Below are positions 1 through 6,521 of a stretch of 7,811 nucleotides of DNA, piece by piece. Numbering within the stretch: position 1 is the first letter of the stretch; every line of letters begins with the position of its first letter. Location of the stretch: assembly GCA_034006405.1 (NCBI GenBank), contig JAVESW010000057.1, forward strand, positions 1-7,811, in the 5' to 3' direction. The notes beneath the pieces are model-generated. The model was not told the DNA's origin and made no database searches. It was given only the letters and a program-made list of their open reading frames with translations. A program made the position numbers and the translations under genes. Source of the stretch: JALNYB01 sp023230065. Lineage in GTDB: Archaea; Thermoplasmatota; Thermoplasmata; Methanomassiliicoccales; Methanomethylophilaceae.

Positions 1-1140
1 GAAACTCAGGATCTTTGCTATAAATACAGCAGGAATAAGAATTTATCGATCGATCATGTAAACATAAAAATAAGCAGGACAAAGAAAACGGTCCTTCTTG
101 GAGCCAACGGAGCAGGAAAATCCACTTTATTTTACCATTTTAACGGTGTATTCAAACCTAGCAGTGGAATTGTGTATTATGATGGTAAACCTCTAATTTA
201 TGATAAGGAGAATCTATCAAAACTTCGTTCTGATGTTGCAGTTGTGCTTCAGAATCCTGATGATCAGATATTTTCTGCGACTGTAGAAGAGGATGTCGCA
301 TTCGGTCCTTTGAACATGGGATTATCTCACGAGGAGGTTGAAGAGCGCATCGATGATGCTCTTTTCAAAGTAGGAATGACAGAATACAGGATGAAACCTA
401 CGCAGCAGTTATCATACGGTCAGAGAAAGAGAGTTTCTTTTGCTGGCGCAATAGCCATGAGGCCGAAAGTTTTGATACTGGATGAACCCACGGCAGGATT
501 GGATCCCCAAATGTCTCAGGAATTAATGGAGTTGGCAGAACAGCTGTATAATTCCGGTACGACTGTTATAATTTCAACCCATGATATAGATCTCGCATAT
601 GCGTGGGCAGATGAGATAAACGTCCTTCGTAATGGAAAACTTGTCTATTCGGGTTCATCAGAGGGATTTTATTCGGATCCAGTAGAGGTAGGATTGGCAG
701 GATTGATGTCGCCTGCGATGTACGGTATAAATTCTAATTTGGAACAGTTGAATGTTTTCAGTATTCCTAAATATCCCAAGACCAGAGCACAACTTCTCAG
801 CAAGATGGCTCCTGATGATCTCAATCCGGGAAATGTATTCACAATGAATGTGAAAGACAGGATGGATCAGAATATGGTCGATATGGCACTCGAACAGGCA
901 GGACAAGAGACATTGATCGGCATATATGGTACAGATACCAGAAGGTTGGTATTCGAAGCTGGCCTTCGTGTAGATTATGTGTTCAATGGAATCGAGAATG
1001 TTATAATCGAAGCGCTTCTTGGAAAGAATGTAATACTATGTTATGACGATTCTTTGGAACAGTTCGTTAATTCTCAGATCTCGGAGATCGAAAGTTTCGG
1101 TGTTTCGATAAAGGTTTGTAAGGTCTGCGGAGATGAATGA
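1..1140 (+). CDS. cbiO: CbiO-type ECF cobalt/nickel transporter ATPase with C-terminal extension, copy 1 (5' end outside window)
   Basis: This is the energy-coupling ATPase of an ECF-type transporter. In this family it hydrolyses ATP on the cytoplasmic face to drive uptake of Co2+ or Ni2+ through CbiM/CbiQ-like membrane partners, none of which is in the window. The frame is open from base 1, giving 379 residues without the true N-terminus. An internal GTG at 172 lies after the Walker A motif, so it cannot be the real start. Visible motifs are Walker A GANGAGKST (bases 100-126), Q-loop QNPDDQ, signature LSYGQRKR, Walker B VLILDEP with the catalytic Glu, D-loop GLDP and switch His in STHD. All are intact. 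After about 250 residues the ABC domain ends and an extra domain of about 130 residues follows, with alternating strand/helix character, which normal CbiO of about 270-280 residues lacks. The stop overlaps the next start (ATGAATGA), so the two copies are probably cotranslated. Substrate specificity (Co, Ni or another ECF substrate) cannot be read from the ATPase. Confidence 0.88.
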   Translation, partial: ETQDLCYKYSRNKNLSIDHVNIKISRTKKTVLLGANGAGKSTLFYHFNGVFKPSSGIVYYDGKPLIYDKENLSKLRSDVAVVLQNPDDQIFSATVEEDVAFGPLNMGLSHEEVEERIDDALFKVGMTEYRMKPTQQLSYGQRKRVSFAGAIAMRPKVLILDEPTAGLDPQMSQELMELAEQLYNSGTTVIISTHDIDLAYAWADEINVLRNGKLVYSGSSEGFYSDPVEVGLAGLMSPAMYGINSNLEQLNVFSIPKYPKTRAQLLSKMAPDDLNPGNVFTMNVKDRMDQNMVDMALEQAGQETLIGIYGTDTRRLVFEAGLRVDYVFNGIENVIIEALLGKNVILCYDDSLEQFVNSQISEIESFGVSIKVCKVCGDE

Positions 1141-2305
1141 TACGACCGAAGAAAATGATTATATCATAGAAGCCAGAGATATTGTGTACAAGTATAAAGA
1201 GAACAAGAAGCCGTCCATGAATCATGTTTCTATCGGAATAAAGCGTGGAGTCAAGACCATCCTCTTGGGTGCCAACGGAGCAGGGAAGTCTACTTTGTTC
1301 TATCATTTCAATGGTGTTTTCAAACCAGATAGCGGAAAAGTTCTCTACAATGGTTCGCTTATTTCATACAGAAAGAAAGGATTGAAGGCACTTCGTTCCG
1401 ATGTAGCTGTCGTATTGCAGAATCCCGACGATCAGATATTCTGTGCCACTGTCGAGGAAGATATCGCGTTTGGTCCTAAGAACCTGGGCCTCTCAGAGGA
1501 AGAGGTCAGTAAGCGCGTCGATGAAGCACTTTTCCAAACAGGAATGACTCAAATCCGTAAGAAAGGAACTTTAAAGCTATCATACGGACAGAGAAAAAGA
1601 TTGGCATTTGCTGGTGCGATAGCAATGAAGCCCAAGGTTCTGATAATGGATGAACCCACAGCCGGATTGGATCCTCAGATGTCTCATGAATTGATGGAAT
1701 TGGCAGATCAATTGCATCATACGGGAACAACAGTCGTCATCTCGACGCATGATGTGGATCTTGCATATGCATGGGCAGACGAGATCCACGTCCTTCGTAA
1801 AGGAGTAATGATATACTCAGGAGTCTCCGAGGAATTCTATTCGGACTCCATACAGGTAAGCATGTCGGGATTGATGCTGCCTTCGATATACTGCATCAAT
1901 AAGAATTTGGAGGACATGAGGAAAGGTAACGAGTGCCCATATCCTAGGACCATGACGCAGCTAGTCAGCAAGATGGCTCCAAACGGGAATAAGGTTGGAA
2001 GTCTGTTCATCATACCCGTGAATAAGAATCTAGAACAGAGCGTTATGGACAATGCGATGGATGTTTCAGGACATATTCATGTAGGTGTGTTCGGAACAAG
2101 CTCCAGAAAGGCCGTATTTGACAATAAGTTAGCAACGGATTTCGTTTATAATGGTCTGGAGAATTGTATGATGGATAATATCCTCGGAAAGAATTCCATT
2201 CTATGTTATGATGTGGATATGAAGGACCTTATTATTTCCGCTGTAGACCGTTTGAAAGATTTCGGCATAGAAGTAAGGGTCGTAGAGATTCCGAATGAAT
2301 CGTAA
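1133..2305 (+). CDS. cbiO: CbiO-type ECF cobalt/nickel transporter ATPase with C-terminal extension, copy 2
   Basis: This complete 390-residue paralogue of the preceding gene presumably powers the same kind of ECF metal importer. Walker A GANGAGKST is at residues 46-54, the signature LSYGQRKR starts at 149, Walker B ends in D173-E174, and the switch His is H206. Tyr replaces the first Gly of LSGGQ in both copies, so this is a shared family variant rather than damage. By hand alignment the ABC core (Walker A to after the H-loop) is about 75% identical to copy 1 (141 of 187), while the C-terminal extension is only about 38% (53 of 139). Synonymous positions differ often, so the duplication is not recent. 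The ATG at 1133 gives a short lead of about 10 residues before a typical CbiO N-terminus (IIEARDIVYKYK). SD support is weak (AAGGT at 1120-1124), so coupling through the 8-nt overlap is likely. The two proteins could form an asymmetric ATPase pair like EcfA1/EcfA2, or serve two transporters. Confidence 0.9.
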   Translation: MNDTTEENDYIIEARDIVYKYKENKKPSMNHVSIGIKRGVKTILLGANGAGKSTLFYHFNGVFKPDSGKVLYNGSLISYRKKGLKALRSDVAVVLQNPDDQIFCATVEEDIAFGPKNLGLSEEEVSKRVDEALFQTGMTQIRKKGTLKLSYGQRKRLAFAGAIAMKPKVLIMDEPTAGLDPQMSHELMELADQLHHTGTTVVISTHDVDLAYAWADEIHVLRKGVMIYSGVSEEFYSDSIQVSMSGLMLPSIYCINKNLEDMRKGNECPYPRTMTQLVSKMAPNGNKVGSLFIIPVNKNLEQSVMDNAMDVSGHIHVGVFGTSSRKAVFDNKLATDFVYNGLENCMMDNILGKNSILCYDVDMKDLIISAVDRLKDFGIEVRVVEIPNES

Positions 2306-2320
2306 TCTGTTCTATAGATC

Positions 2321-2346
2321 TTCTAATTTTATTGTTTGTTTTAGAT
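2321..2346 (+). terminator. T-rich 3' region after the cbiO pair, possible archaeal terminator
   Basis: Starting 16 nt after the TAA stop there is a run of T-rich tracts (TTCTAATTTTATTG, then TTTGTTTTAG) in the coding-strand sense. Archaeal RNA polymerase can terminate at clustered U-tracts without a strong hairpin. The call rests only on base composition and position in an AT-rich gap. No stable hairpin precedes the tracts. Confidence 0.35.
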
Positions 2347-2478
2347 AATTTCTTTATGTGTTCGCCAACATAAGTTATGCAGAAAGATGGTACAGAATGT
2401 TACTAGTTTCAGATTAATAGTATGTGAATAATAATCTTTTCAAAAAAGTATGTAAAGTGCCAGCATAGAAGAAATAGT

Positions 2479-2488
2479 CTTAAATCTA
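2479..2488 (+). promoter_or_regulatory. Candidate TATA box for the metal ATPase gene
   Basis: The sequence CTTAAATCTA sits about 26 nt before roughly position 2510. A transcript starting there would have a leader of only about 8 nt before the ATG at 2518. There is no SD motif in the bases just before the ATG (TTTTGAATAAAA), which suits a short-leader or leaderless mRNA. The rest of the 212-bp gap (2306-2517) holds T-rich tracts and two weak inverted repeats but no gene. Confidence 0.4.
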
Positions 2489-2517
2489 TGAAACAGTTTT
2501 AGATGTTTTGAATAAAA

Positions 2518-4437
2518 ATGTCTGCAGTTATAGATTTATTCAAGGATGAATTGAAGCGTTATACATTATTTTTGATCATATCTGCAGTATCATTGATCAC
2601 ATCATTCTTCTATGGAGATAGAATGATCATCGATCCCGCATGGATCGCAATAATACTATGCGGTGTGCCTATCTTCAAAGATGCGATCATAGGAATGGTC
2701 ACCAAATTCGATATCAAAGCAGACGTGCTCGTTGCAATGGCAATCATCGCATCTATTGCATTGGGCGAATACTTCGCTGCAGGCGAAGTTGCATTCATAA
2801 TGGCAATAGGGGGTCTCCTCGAAGATTATTCTGCTGCAAAGTCAAATGCAGGTATAGAGAAACTGATCAAAATGATCCCTAGCACGGGAAGGGTAGTGCG
2901 TGACGGTAAGGAATGTATTGTTCCTTCTGAGGATATCCGTGTCGGAGAGACGATAATAATCCTTGCAGGAGAGGTCATACCTGTAGACGGTAAGGTATCT
3001 TTCGGTACAACTTCCATAGATCAGGCGGTAATAACAGGAGAGTCCATTCCAGTGGATAAGAAAGTCGGGGACCCTGTTTACAGCGGAACGATAAATCAGA
3101 TGGGTACTTTCAATATGATCTCCACAGAGCTCAGTGTCGATTCTTCATTGCAGAGAATGACTGAAATGGTCAATTCTGCGGATGCGGATAAGACGAAGAT
3201 AGTTCGTTTGGCAGACAGATGGGCATCATATCTAGTTGTGATTGTAGCTGCTCTGGCACTTATAACATACATTTTTTCAGGTAGTGTAGAGCGTGCGGTC
3301 ACTGTAATGATAGTATTCTGCCCATGTGCATTCATTCTTGCGACCCCTACAGCCATCGTAGCTGCGATAGGGAATGCGGCCAAGCATGGTATATTGGTGC
3401 GTAATGGGGATGGATTGGAGAAGATGTCACAAGTAGATCTTGTCGTGTTCGATAAGACTGGAACACTGACAACAGGAAAGCCTGCAGTATCCGAGATCAG
3501 GAGTTTCGTTCACGATTTTACCGATGATGATATCTTCAGTTACATCGCATCTGCGGAGATGCGTTCTGAACATCCGCTTGGAAAGGCTGTAGTTAGTAGT
3601 TATAGAAGAAGATTCAGCAGAGAACCAGATAATCCATCATATTTTGAGATGAAAGCGGGTAGTGGAATATCTGCGATGGTGTCTGGAAAGAAGGTCCTGA
3701 TAGGAAAACGGACGTTCATGTCGGAGGAAGGAATAGCTGTTCCTGATAATATTATCGAAATAATGAAAGAATCCAGCAATAAAGGATTTATTTTCATATT
3801 CGTGGCGATAGATCTCAAGGCTGTCGGATATGTTGTCCTTTCAGACGTTGTACGTGATGGTATCGGCGATACGATCGATGATATCAGGTCTTGTGGAGCA
3901 GAATGTATGCTTCTCACAGGTGACAATGAGTATGCAGCATCATATGTTGCAGATAAGGTCAATATAACAGAAGTGAAGGCGAACTGCACTCCTGAAGATA
4001 AGATGGATGTGATCTTCGAATGTCAGTCGGAAGGTTCTCATGTGTGTATGGTTGGAGATGGTGTCAACGATGCACCTGCGCTGAAGAGAGCATGGGTGGG
4101 AATCGCGATGGGCGGTACAGGAAGTGGTATTGCCGTAGATGCTGCGGACATGGCACTTGTGGGTGATGATATCAGTAAGATCCCGTTCCTTCAGATGCTT
4201 TCAAAGAAGATGATGTCTAAAATAAGCTTGAATATAGTATTTTCATTGTGTTGGAATTTCTTCGCAGTAGCATTGGCTATGCTGGGAACAATAGGTCCTG
4301 TCGGTGGTGCTTTGATACACAATGTAGGGTCTGTATTGGTCGTTGTGAATTCTGCATTGCTCCTTATTTATTCAAGGCATTCAGAGTATCAGCGTGCAGA
4401 TATCACGAATACATATCGTGAAGAGATATCAGGGTGA
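2518..4437 (+). CDS. P1B-type heavy-metal translocating P-type ATPase
   Basis: This is a membrane pump that uses ATP, through an aspartyl-phosphate intermediate, to move a transition metal across the cell membrane, most likely outward. Its 639 residues carry the full P-type set: actuator loop TGES (173-176), membrane metal site CPC (268-270), phosphorylation site DKTGT with D312, the P1B nucleotide-binding HP (H352-P353), and hinge GDGVND (513-518). Hydrophobic segments fit eight helices: two before residue 60, two around 68-105, two flanking CPC and two after 570. There is no N-terminal CxxC or His-rich metal-binding domain. The last helix carries HNVGS (601-605) and N611-S612, and the one before it C578-W579-N580. 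This is neither the Cu pattern (YN with MxxSS), nor the Co pattern (SPC with HEGGT), nor the ZntA pattern. Zn, Cd, Mn, Co and Ni therefore remain possible substrates. An in-frame TGA at 2509-2511 limits the start. The 3' end overlaps the opposite-strand ATPase gene by 35 bp. Confidence 0.92.
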   Translation: MSAVIDLFKDELKRYTLFLIISAVSLITSFFYGDRMIIDPAWIAIILCGVPIFKDAIIGMVTKFDIKADVLVAMAIIASIALGEYFAAGEVAFIMAIGGLLEDYSAAKSNAGIEKLIKMIPSTGRVVRDGKECIVPSEDIRVGETIIILAGEVIPVDGKVSFGTTSIDQAVITGESIPVDKKVGDPVYSGTINQMGTFNMISTELSVDSSLQRMTEMVNSADADKTKIVRLADRWASYLVVIVAALALITYIFSGSVERAVTVMIVFCPCAFILATPTAIVAAIGNAAKHGILVRNGDGLEKMSQVDLVVFDKTGTLTTGKPAVSEIRSFVHDFTDDDIFSYIASAEMRSEHPLGKAVVSSYRRRFSREPDNPSYFEMKAGSGISAMVSGKKVLIGKRTFMSEEGIAVPDNIIEIMKESSNKGFIFIFVAIDLKAVGYVVLSDVVRDGIGDTIDDIRSCGAECMLLTGDNEYAASYVADKVNITEVKANCTPEDKMDVIFECQSEGSHVCMVGDGVNDAPALKRAWVGIAMGGTGSGIAVDAADMALVGDDISKIPFLQMLSKKMMSKISLNIVFSLCWNFFAVALAMLGTIGPVGGALIHNVGSVLVVVNSALLLIYSRHSEYQRADITNTYREEISG

Positions 4438-5767
4438 CGTCATTCTTTTCCGCATATTCTTTGAGATCATCTGTGAATCCTGATTTCGAGAAGATGAACA
4501 ATTTGACATTCATCAGCCCTTTGACATAGGTTGAACGGTTTTCTAATGTATTCAATGATTCAAAGCCTATTGGTTTTGTACGATATTTGCATTCTGCGAA
4601 CAAGGTATAGTCATCGTGTCCGTTTGTTATGATTGCGACAATATCTATGTCAACATCCTCATCTTCTGCGCGACCCCACCATTTTCCTATGTCTTTGCAT
4701 ATGTAGTTGGCCTGTACATATTCTGAACATGCATCTTCGAATGCATGGCCGAGATAGGTATCGATTTGATGTTTTATCCTATCGTAGATTGCGTCCTTAT
4801 TATCATTGTGCAAAAGTGATGCATTTCCGTTTATTACGGAATAATAGAATCTCAGGAGGTTGTCTTTGATACGGAATAGGGGTTTTTTAGGTGCATTGCC
4901 CATCGGGTTGATCCTTTCCACAAGATCTAAGAATTCCATATTATTAAGATATCTAGAACATATTGCTTCTGAGACCGAGCTCTTTTCAGCTATTTCCTTT
5001 AGACGGCTGGAACCTTCTGCTATGGTAGAAATTATCGTCTTATATGTACCGGACGGAGACAATTCTCTCTCTACGATACCTGAAGCTTCATCGCTGAGCG
5101 GTGCATATGTTTCTAAGAAACTATTTATTATACATTCTTTGAAATTGTCATCTGATAATATCTTGTGATACAAGGGCACTCCTCCAGCTATAAGATAGAG
5201 GGACATATTGTCTTCTTCAGACATTCTGGGATGGAATTCTTTGCATTCTTTGTATGACAGTGGACGTATCTTCATACGATGGAGGAATCTTCCGAATAAT
5301 GGTTTGTCATGTCCATCTATTTCATCTGTCATTGTTCTTATAGATGATCCGCACAGTATGAGGAATAAATCCATTTTTTTCATATCATGGTCTATGAAAT
5401 GTTGCAGTATCGAGGATATATGTGGGGCAGATTTTACAAGATAAGGGTATTCATCTATTATGAGTACTGTTTTTTTATTATTACAGGCTTCTTTTATAGC
5501 ATCTAAAGCTTCAAAGAAGTTTGCGAAAGATTTGGTATCTTTTTTTGTGAATTCTGATATCGATCTTCTGATTCCTTCTAAGTTCATCAATTCAGATCCT
5601 TCTGTGGATGCAATAAAGATCGTTCTTTTGTTTTTACAGAACTCATTGAGTAGAGATGTCTTTCCTATTCTCCTTCTACCGTAAATGGCGCAGGTCTCAG
5701 AATTGGGTTTGGAATATAAATTTTCCAAGTTATTCAATTCGGGTCTTCTGCCGATGAATTCACACAT
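4403..5767 (-). CDS. Archaeal-type P-loop ATPase with winged helix and DUF234-like nuclease domain
   Basis: This 454-residue protein resembles the archaeal ATPase family (PF01637) fused to DUF234 (PF03008). The cellular role of this family is not established. The N-terminal ATPase has Walker A GRRRIGKTS (30-38), Walker B VLIIDEY (101-107; D105, E106), a sensor-like LCGSS (138-142) and the family-typical PLFGR (156-160). A winged-helix segment lies near 245-290 (LKEIAEKSSVSEAI followed by a recognition-helix-like stretch). The C-terminal third has E344, then WWGR, D375 in VDIDIV, and E392-x-K394 in AECKY. This spacing looks like a PD-(D/E)xK nuclease core with all key residues present. The start is natural for the family (MCEFIGRRPEL). 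There is no SD, but a TATA box sits at leaderless distance. The gene stands alone between convergent and upstream unrelated genes and is more AT-rich than the his genes, suggesting an acquired accessory gene. Substrate and nuclease activity are inferred only from motifs. Confidence 0.88.
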   Translation of the reverse strand: MCEFIGRRPELNNLENLYSKPNSETCAIYGRRRIGKTSLLNEFCKNKRTIFIASTEGSELMNLEGIRRSISEFTKKDTKSFANFFEALDAIKEACNNKKTVLIIDEYPYLVKSAPHISSILQHFIDHDMKKMDLFLILCGSSIRTMTDEIDGHDKPLFGRFLHRMKIRPLSYKECKEFHPRMSEEDNMSLYLIAGGVPLYHKILSDDNFKECIINSFLETYAPLSDEASGIVERELSPSGTYKTIISTIAEGSSRLKEIAEKSSVSEAICSRYLNNMEFLDLVERINPMGNAPKKPLFRIKDNLLRFYYSVINGNASLLHNDNKDAIYDRIKHQIDTYLGHAFEDACSEYVQANYICKDIGKWWGRAEDEDVDIDIVAIITNGHDDYTLFAECKYRTKPIGFESLNTLENRSTYVKGLMNVKLFIFSKSGFTDDLKEYAEKNDVTLISLHDMYS

Positions 5768-5785
5768 AACATGTAATGTGATTTT

Positions 5786-5800
5786 GAATATATATTTATT
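5786..5800 (-). promoter_or_regulatory. TATA-box promoter for a leaderless ATPase transcript
   Basis: Read on the minus strand this is AATAAATATATATTC, with the core TAAATATATA at 5798 down to 5789, centred near 5793. An archaeal start site about 26 nt downstream falls at about 5767, which is the A of the ATG. No SD motif occurs between the box and the ATG (last bases CACATTACATGTT). Box, spacing and missing SD together support a leaderless mRNA. Confidence 0.6.
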
Positions 5801-5803
5801 ATT

Positions 5804-5827
5804 AATCTTAACTAAAAGGTAAAGATT
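5804..5827. repeat. 24-bp dyad-containing direct repeat, copy A
   Basis: On the plus strand the left arm is AATCTTAAC, the spacer TAAAAG and the right arm GTAAAGATT. The arms are inverted repeats matching at 8 of 9 positions. It repeats at 5833-5856 with one base changed. Copy A directly abuts the TATA/BRE region of the downstream ATPase gene (37 to 60 nt before its ATG), a usual place for an archaeal activator or repressor site. Confidence 0.8.
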
Positions 5828-5832
5828 AAAAA

Positions 5833-5856
5833 AATCTTAACTAAAATGTAAAGATT
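5833..5856. repeat. 24-bp dyad-containing direct repeat, copy B
   Basis: This has the same arms as copy A (AATCTTAAC and GTAAAGATT) with spacer TAAAAT, so 23 of 24 bases agree. Start-to-start distance is 29 bp, a little under three helical turns, with five A residues between copies. On the minus strand copy B is followed by seven T residues, so besides being an operator it could act as a weak hairpin terminator for the his operon. Confidence 0.8.
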
Positions 5857-5870
5857 CAAAAGAAGAAGTT
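5857..5870 (-). terminator. Pyrimidine/T-rich stretch after the his operon, possible terminator
   Basis: Immediately after the TGA of the PHP gene the minus strand reads AACTTCTTCTTTTG, followed by the dyad of copy B and T7 (5834 down to 5828). U-rich RNA here could terminate the his transcript before the ATPase promoter. The evidence is composition and position only. Confidence 0.3.
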
Positions 5871-6521
5871 TCAGTAAAGGTGTTGGATGGCTTCGAAAGG
5901 TGTGACATTGATAGCTTTCTCAGCTTCTTCTCTCGTTAAGCCGGCTCCTAAAGCTACTGTCCATGCTGCTTTCTCATCCATGAGATTTTCTGGTGCATGA
6001 GTATCGGAATCAATCACCATCTTCGCTCCGACCTCTCTTGCCATATTGGCAACATGACCGTTGGTTATATTGTGTCCCATTCTTCCGGTGATCTCCAGGA
6101 TAACATCATTATCCTTAGCGATCTGAGCCTCTTCCAATGTGATAAATCCAGGATGAGCCAGTATATCTATTTCCGGATTCTGTGCCGATGCAAGATTGGT
6201 ACCGGGCATGACAGGTTCCGTCACGGTCTCTCCGTGAACTACGATCCATTGTGCTCCGAATTTCCTGGCTTTCTTTGCGATAGCATCGATCTTGTTCGGA
6301 GGGACATGTGTGATCTCCACTCCCGGAATGACCTTTATGTAATCTTGGCACAATTCAACTGCTTTGACCAAGTTGGTTACAACGAATTCTACATTCGTAA
6401 CGTCCACATGGTCGGTTATCGCGATGGCACTGTGATTGAGATACATTGCTCTTCTTACCAATTCTGACGGAATCAGTTCTCCGTCGCTGAATATTGTATG
6501 TGTATGCAGATCTATTCTCAT
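5871..6521 (-). CDS. PHP-domain phosphoesterase, candidate histidinol-phosphate phosphatase
   Basis: This 216-residue polymerase-and-histidinol-phosphatase (PHP) family hydrolase uses a cluster of metal ions to remove phosphate. The metal-binding residues are all visible: H6 and H8 in DLHTHT, D13 in SDG, D37-H38 in ITDH, E69 in GVEIT, H96 in VVHGE, H123 in AHPGF, and D173 and H175 in DSDTHAP. It lies directly after hisF and hisIE in the same operon. Its ATG overlaps the hisIE stop by 4 nt, and a GGAG (6533 down to 6530) sits 8 nt before it. Linkage to two biosynthetic his genes makes histidinol-phosphate hydrolysis the likely role. It is shorter than the roughly 270-residue Bacillus HisJ, and PHP proteins also hydrolyse other phosphoesters, so no gene symbol is given. 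The downstream dyads and T-tract suggest it is the last gene of the operon. Confidence 0.85.
   Translation of the reverse strand: MRIDLHTHTIFSDGELIPSELVRRAMYLNHSAIAITDHVDVTNVEFVVTNLVKAVELCQDYIKVIPGVEITHVPPNKIDAIAKKARKFGAQWIVVHGETVTEPVMPGTNLASAQNPEIDILAHPGFITLEEAQIAKDNDVILEITGRMGHNITNGHVANMAREVGAKMVIDSDTHAPENLMDEKAAWTVALGAGLTREEAEKAINVTPFEAIQHLY

Noticed and set aside
172..174. GTG codon as the start of cbiO copy 1
   Set aside because: The frame is open back to base 1 and encodes the Walker A motif upstream of this codon, so it is an internal Val.
1133..2305. Recent duplication or gene conversion of the cbiO genes
   Set aside because: Third codon positions differ in many identical amino-acid stretches, so the copies have been separate for a long time.
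1..2305. One catalytically dead partner in the CbiO pair
   Set aside because: Walker A, Walker B Glu, signature and switch His are intact in both copies.
3600..3989. Minus-strand 129-residue open frame
   Set aside because: It is a shadow of the metal ATPase nucleotide-binding domain with no family features.
4860..5168. Plus-strand 102-residue open frame
   Set aside because: It lies opposite the ATPase gene, has no recognisable motif or start signal, and is a shadow of a strong coding frame.
5804..5856. Start of a CRISPR array
   Set aside because: There are only two copies with a 5-bp spacer, in a promoter region, and no cas genes nearby.
5997..6467. Plus-strand 156-residue open frame
   Set aside because: It lies opposite the PHP gene, whose metal ligands are all in place; its composition looks like antisense translation.
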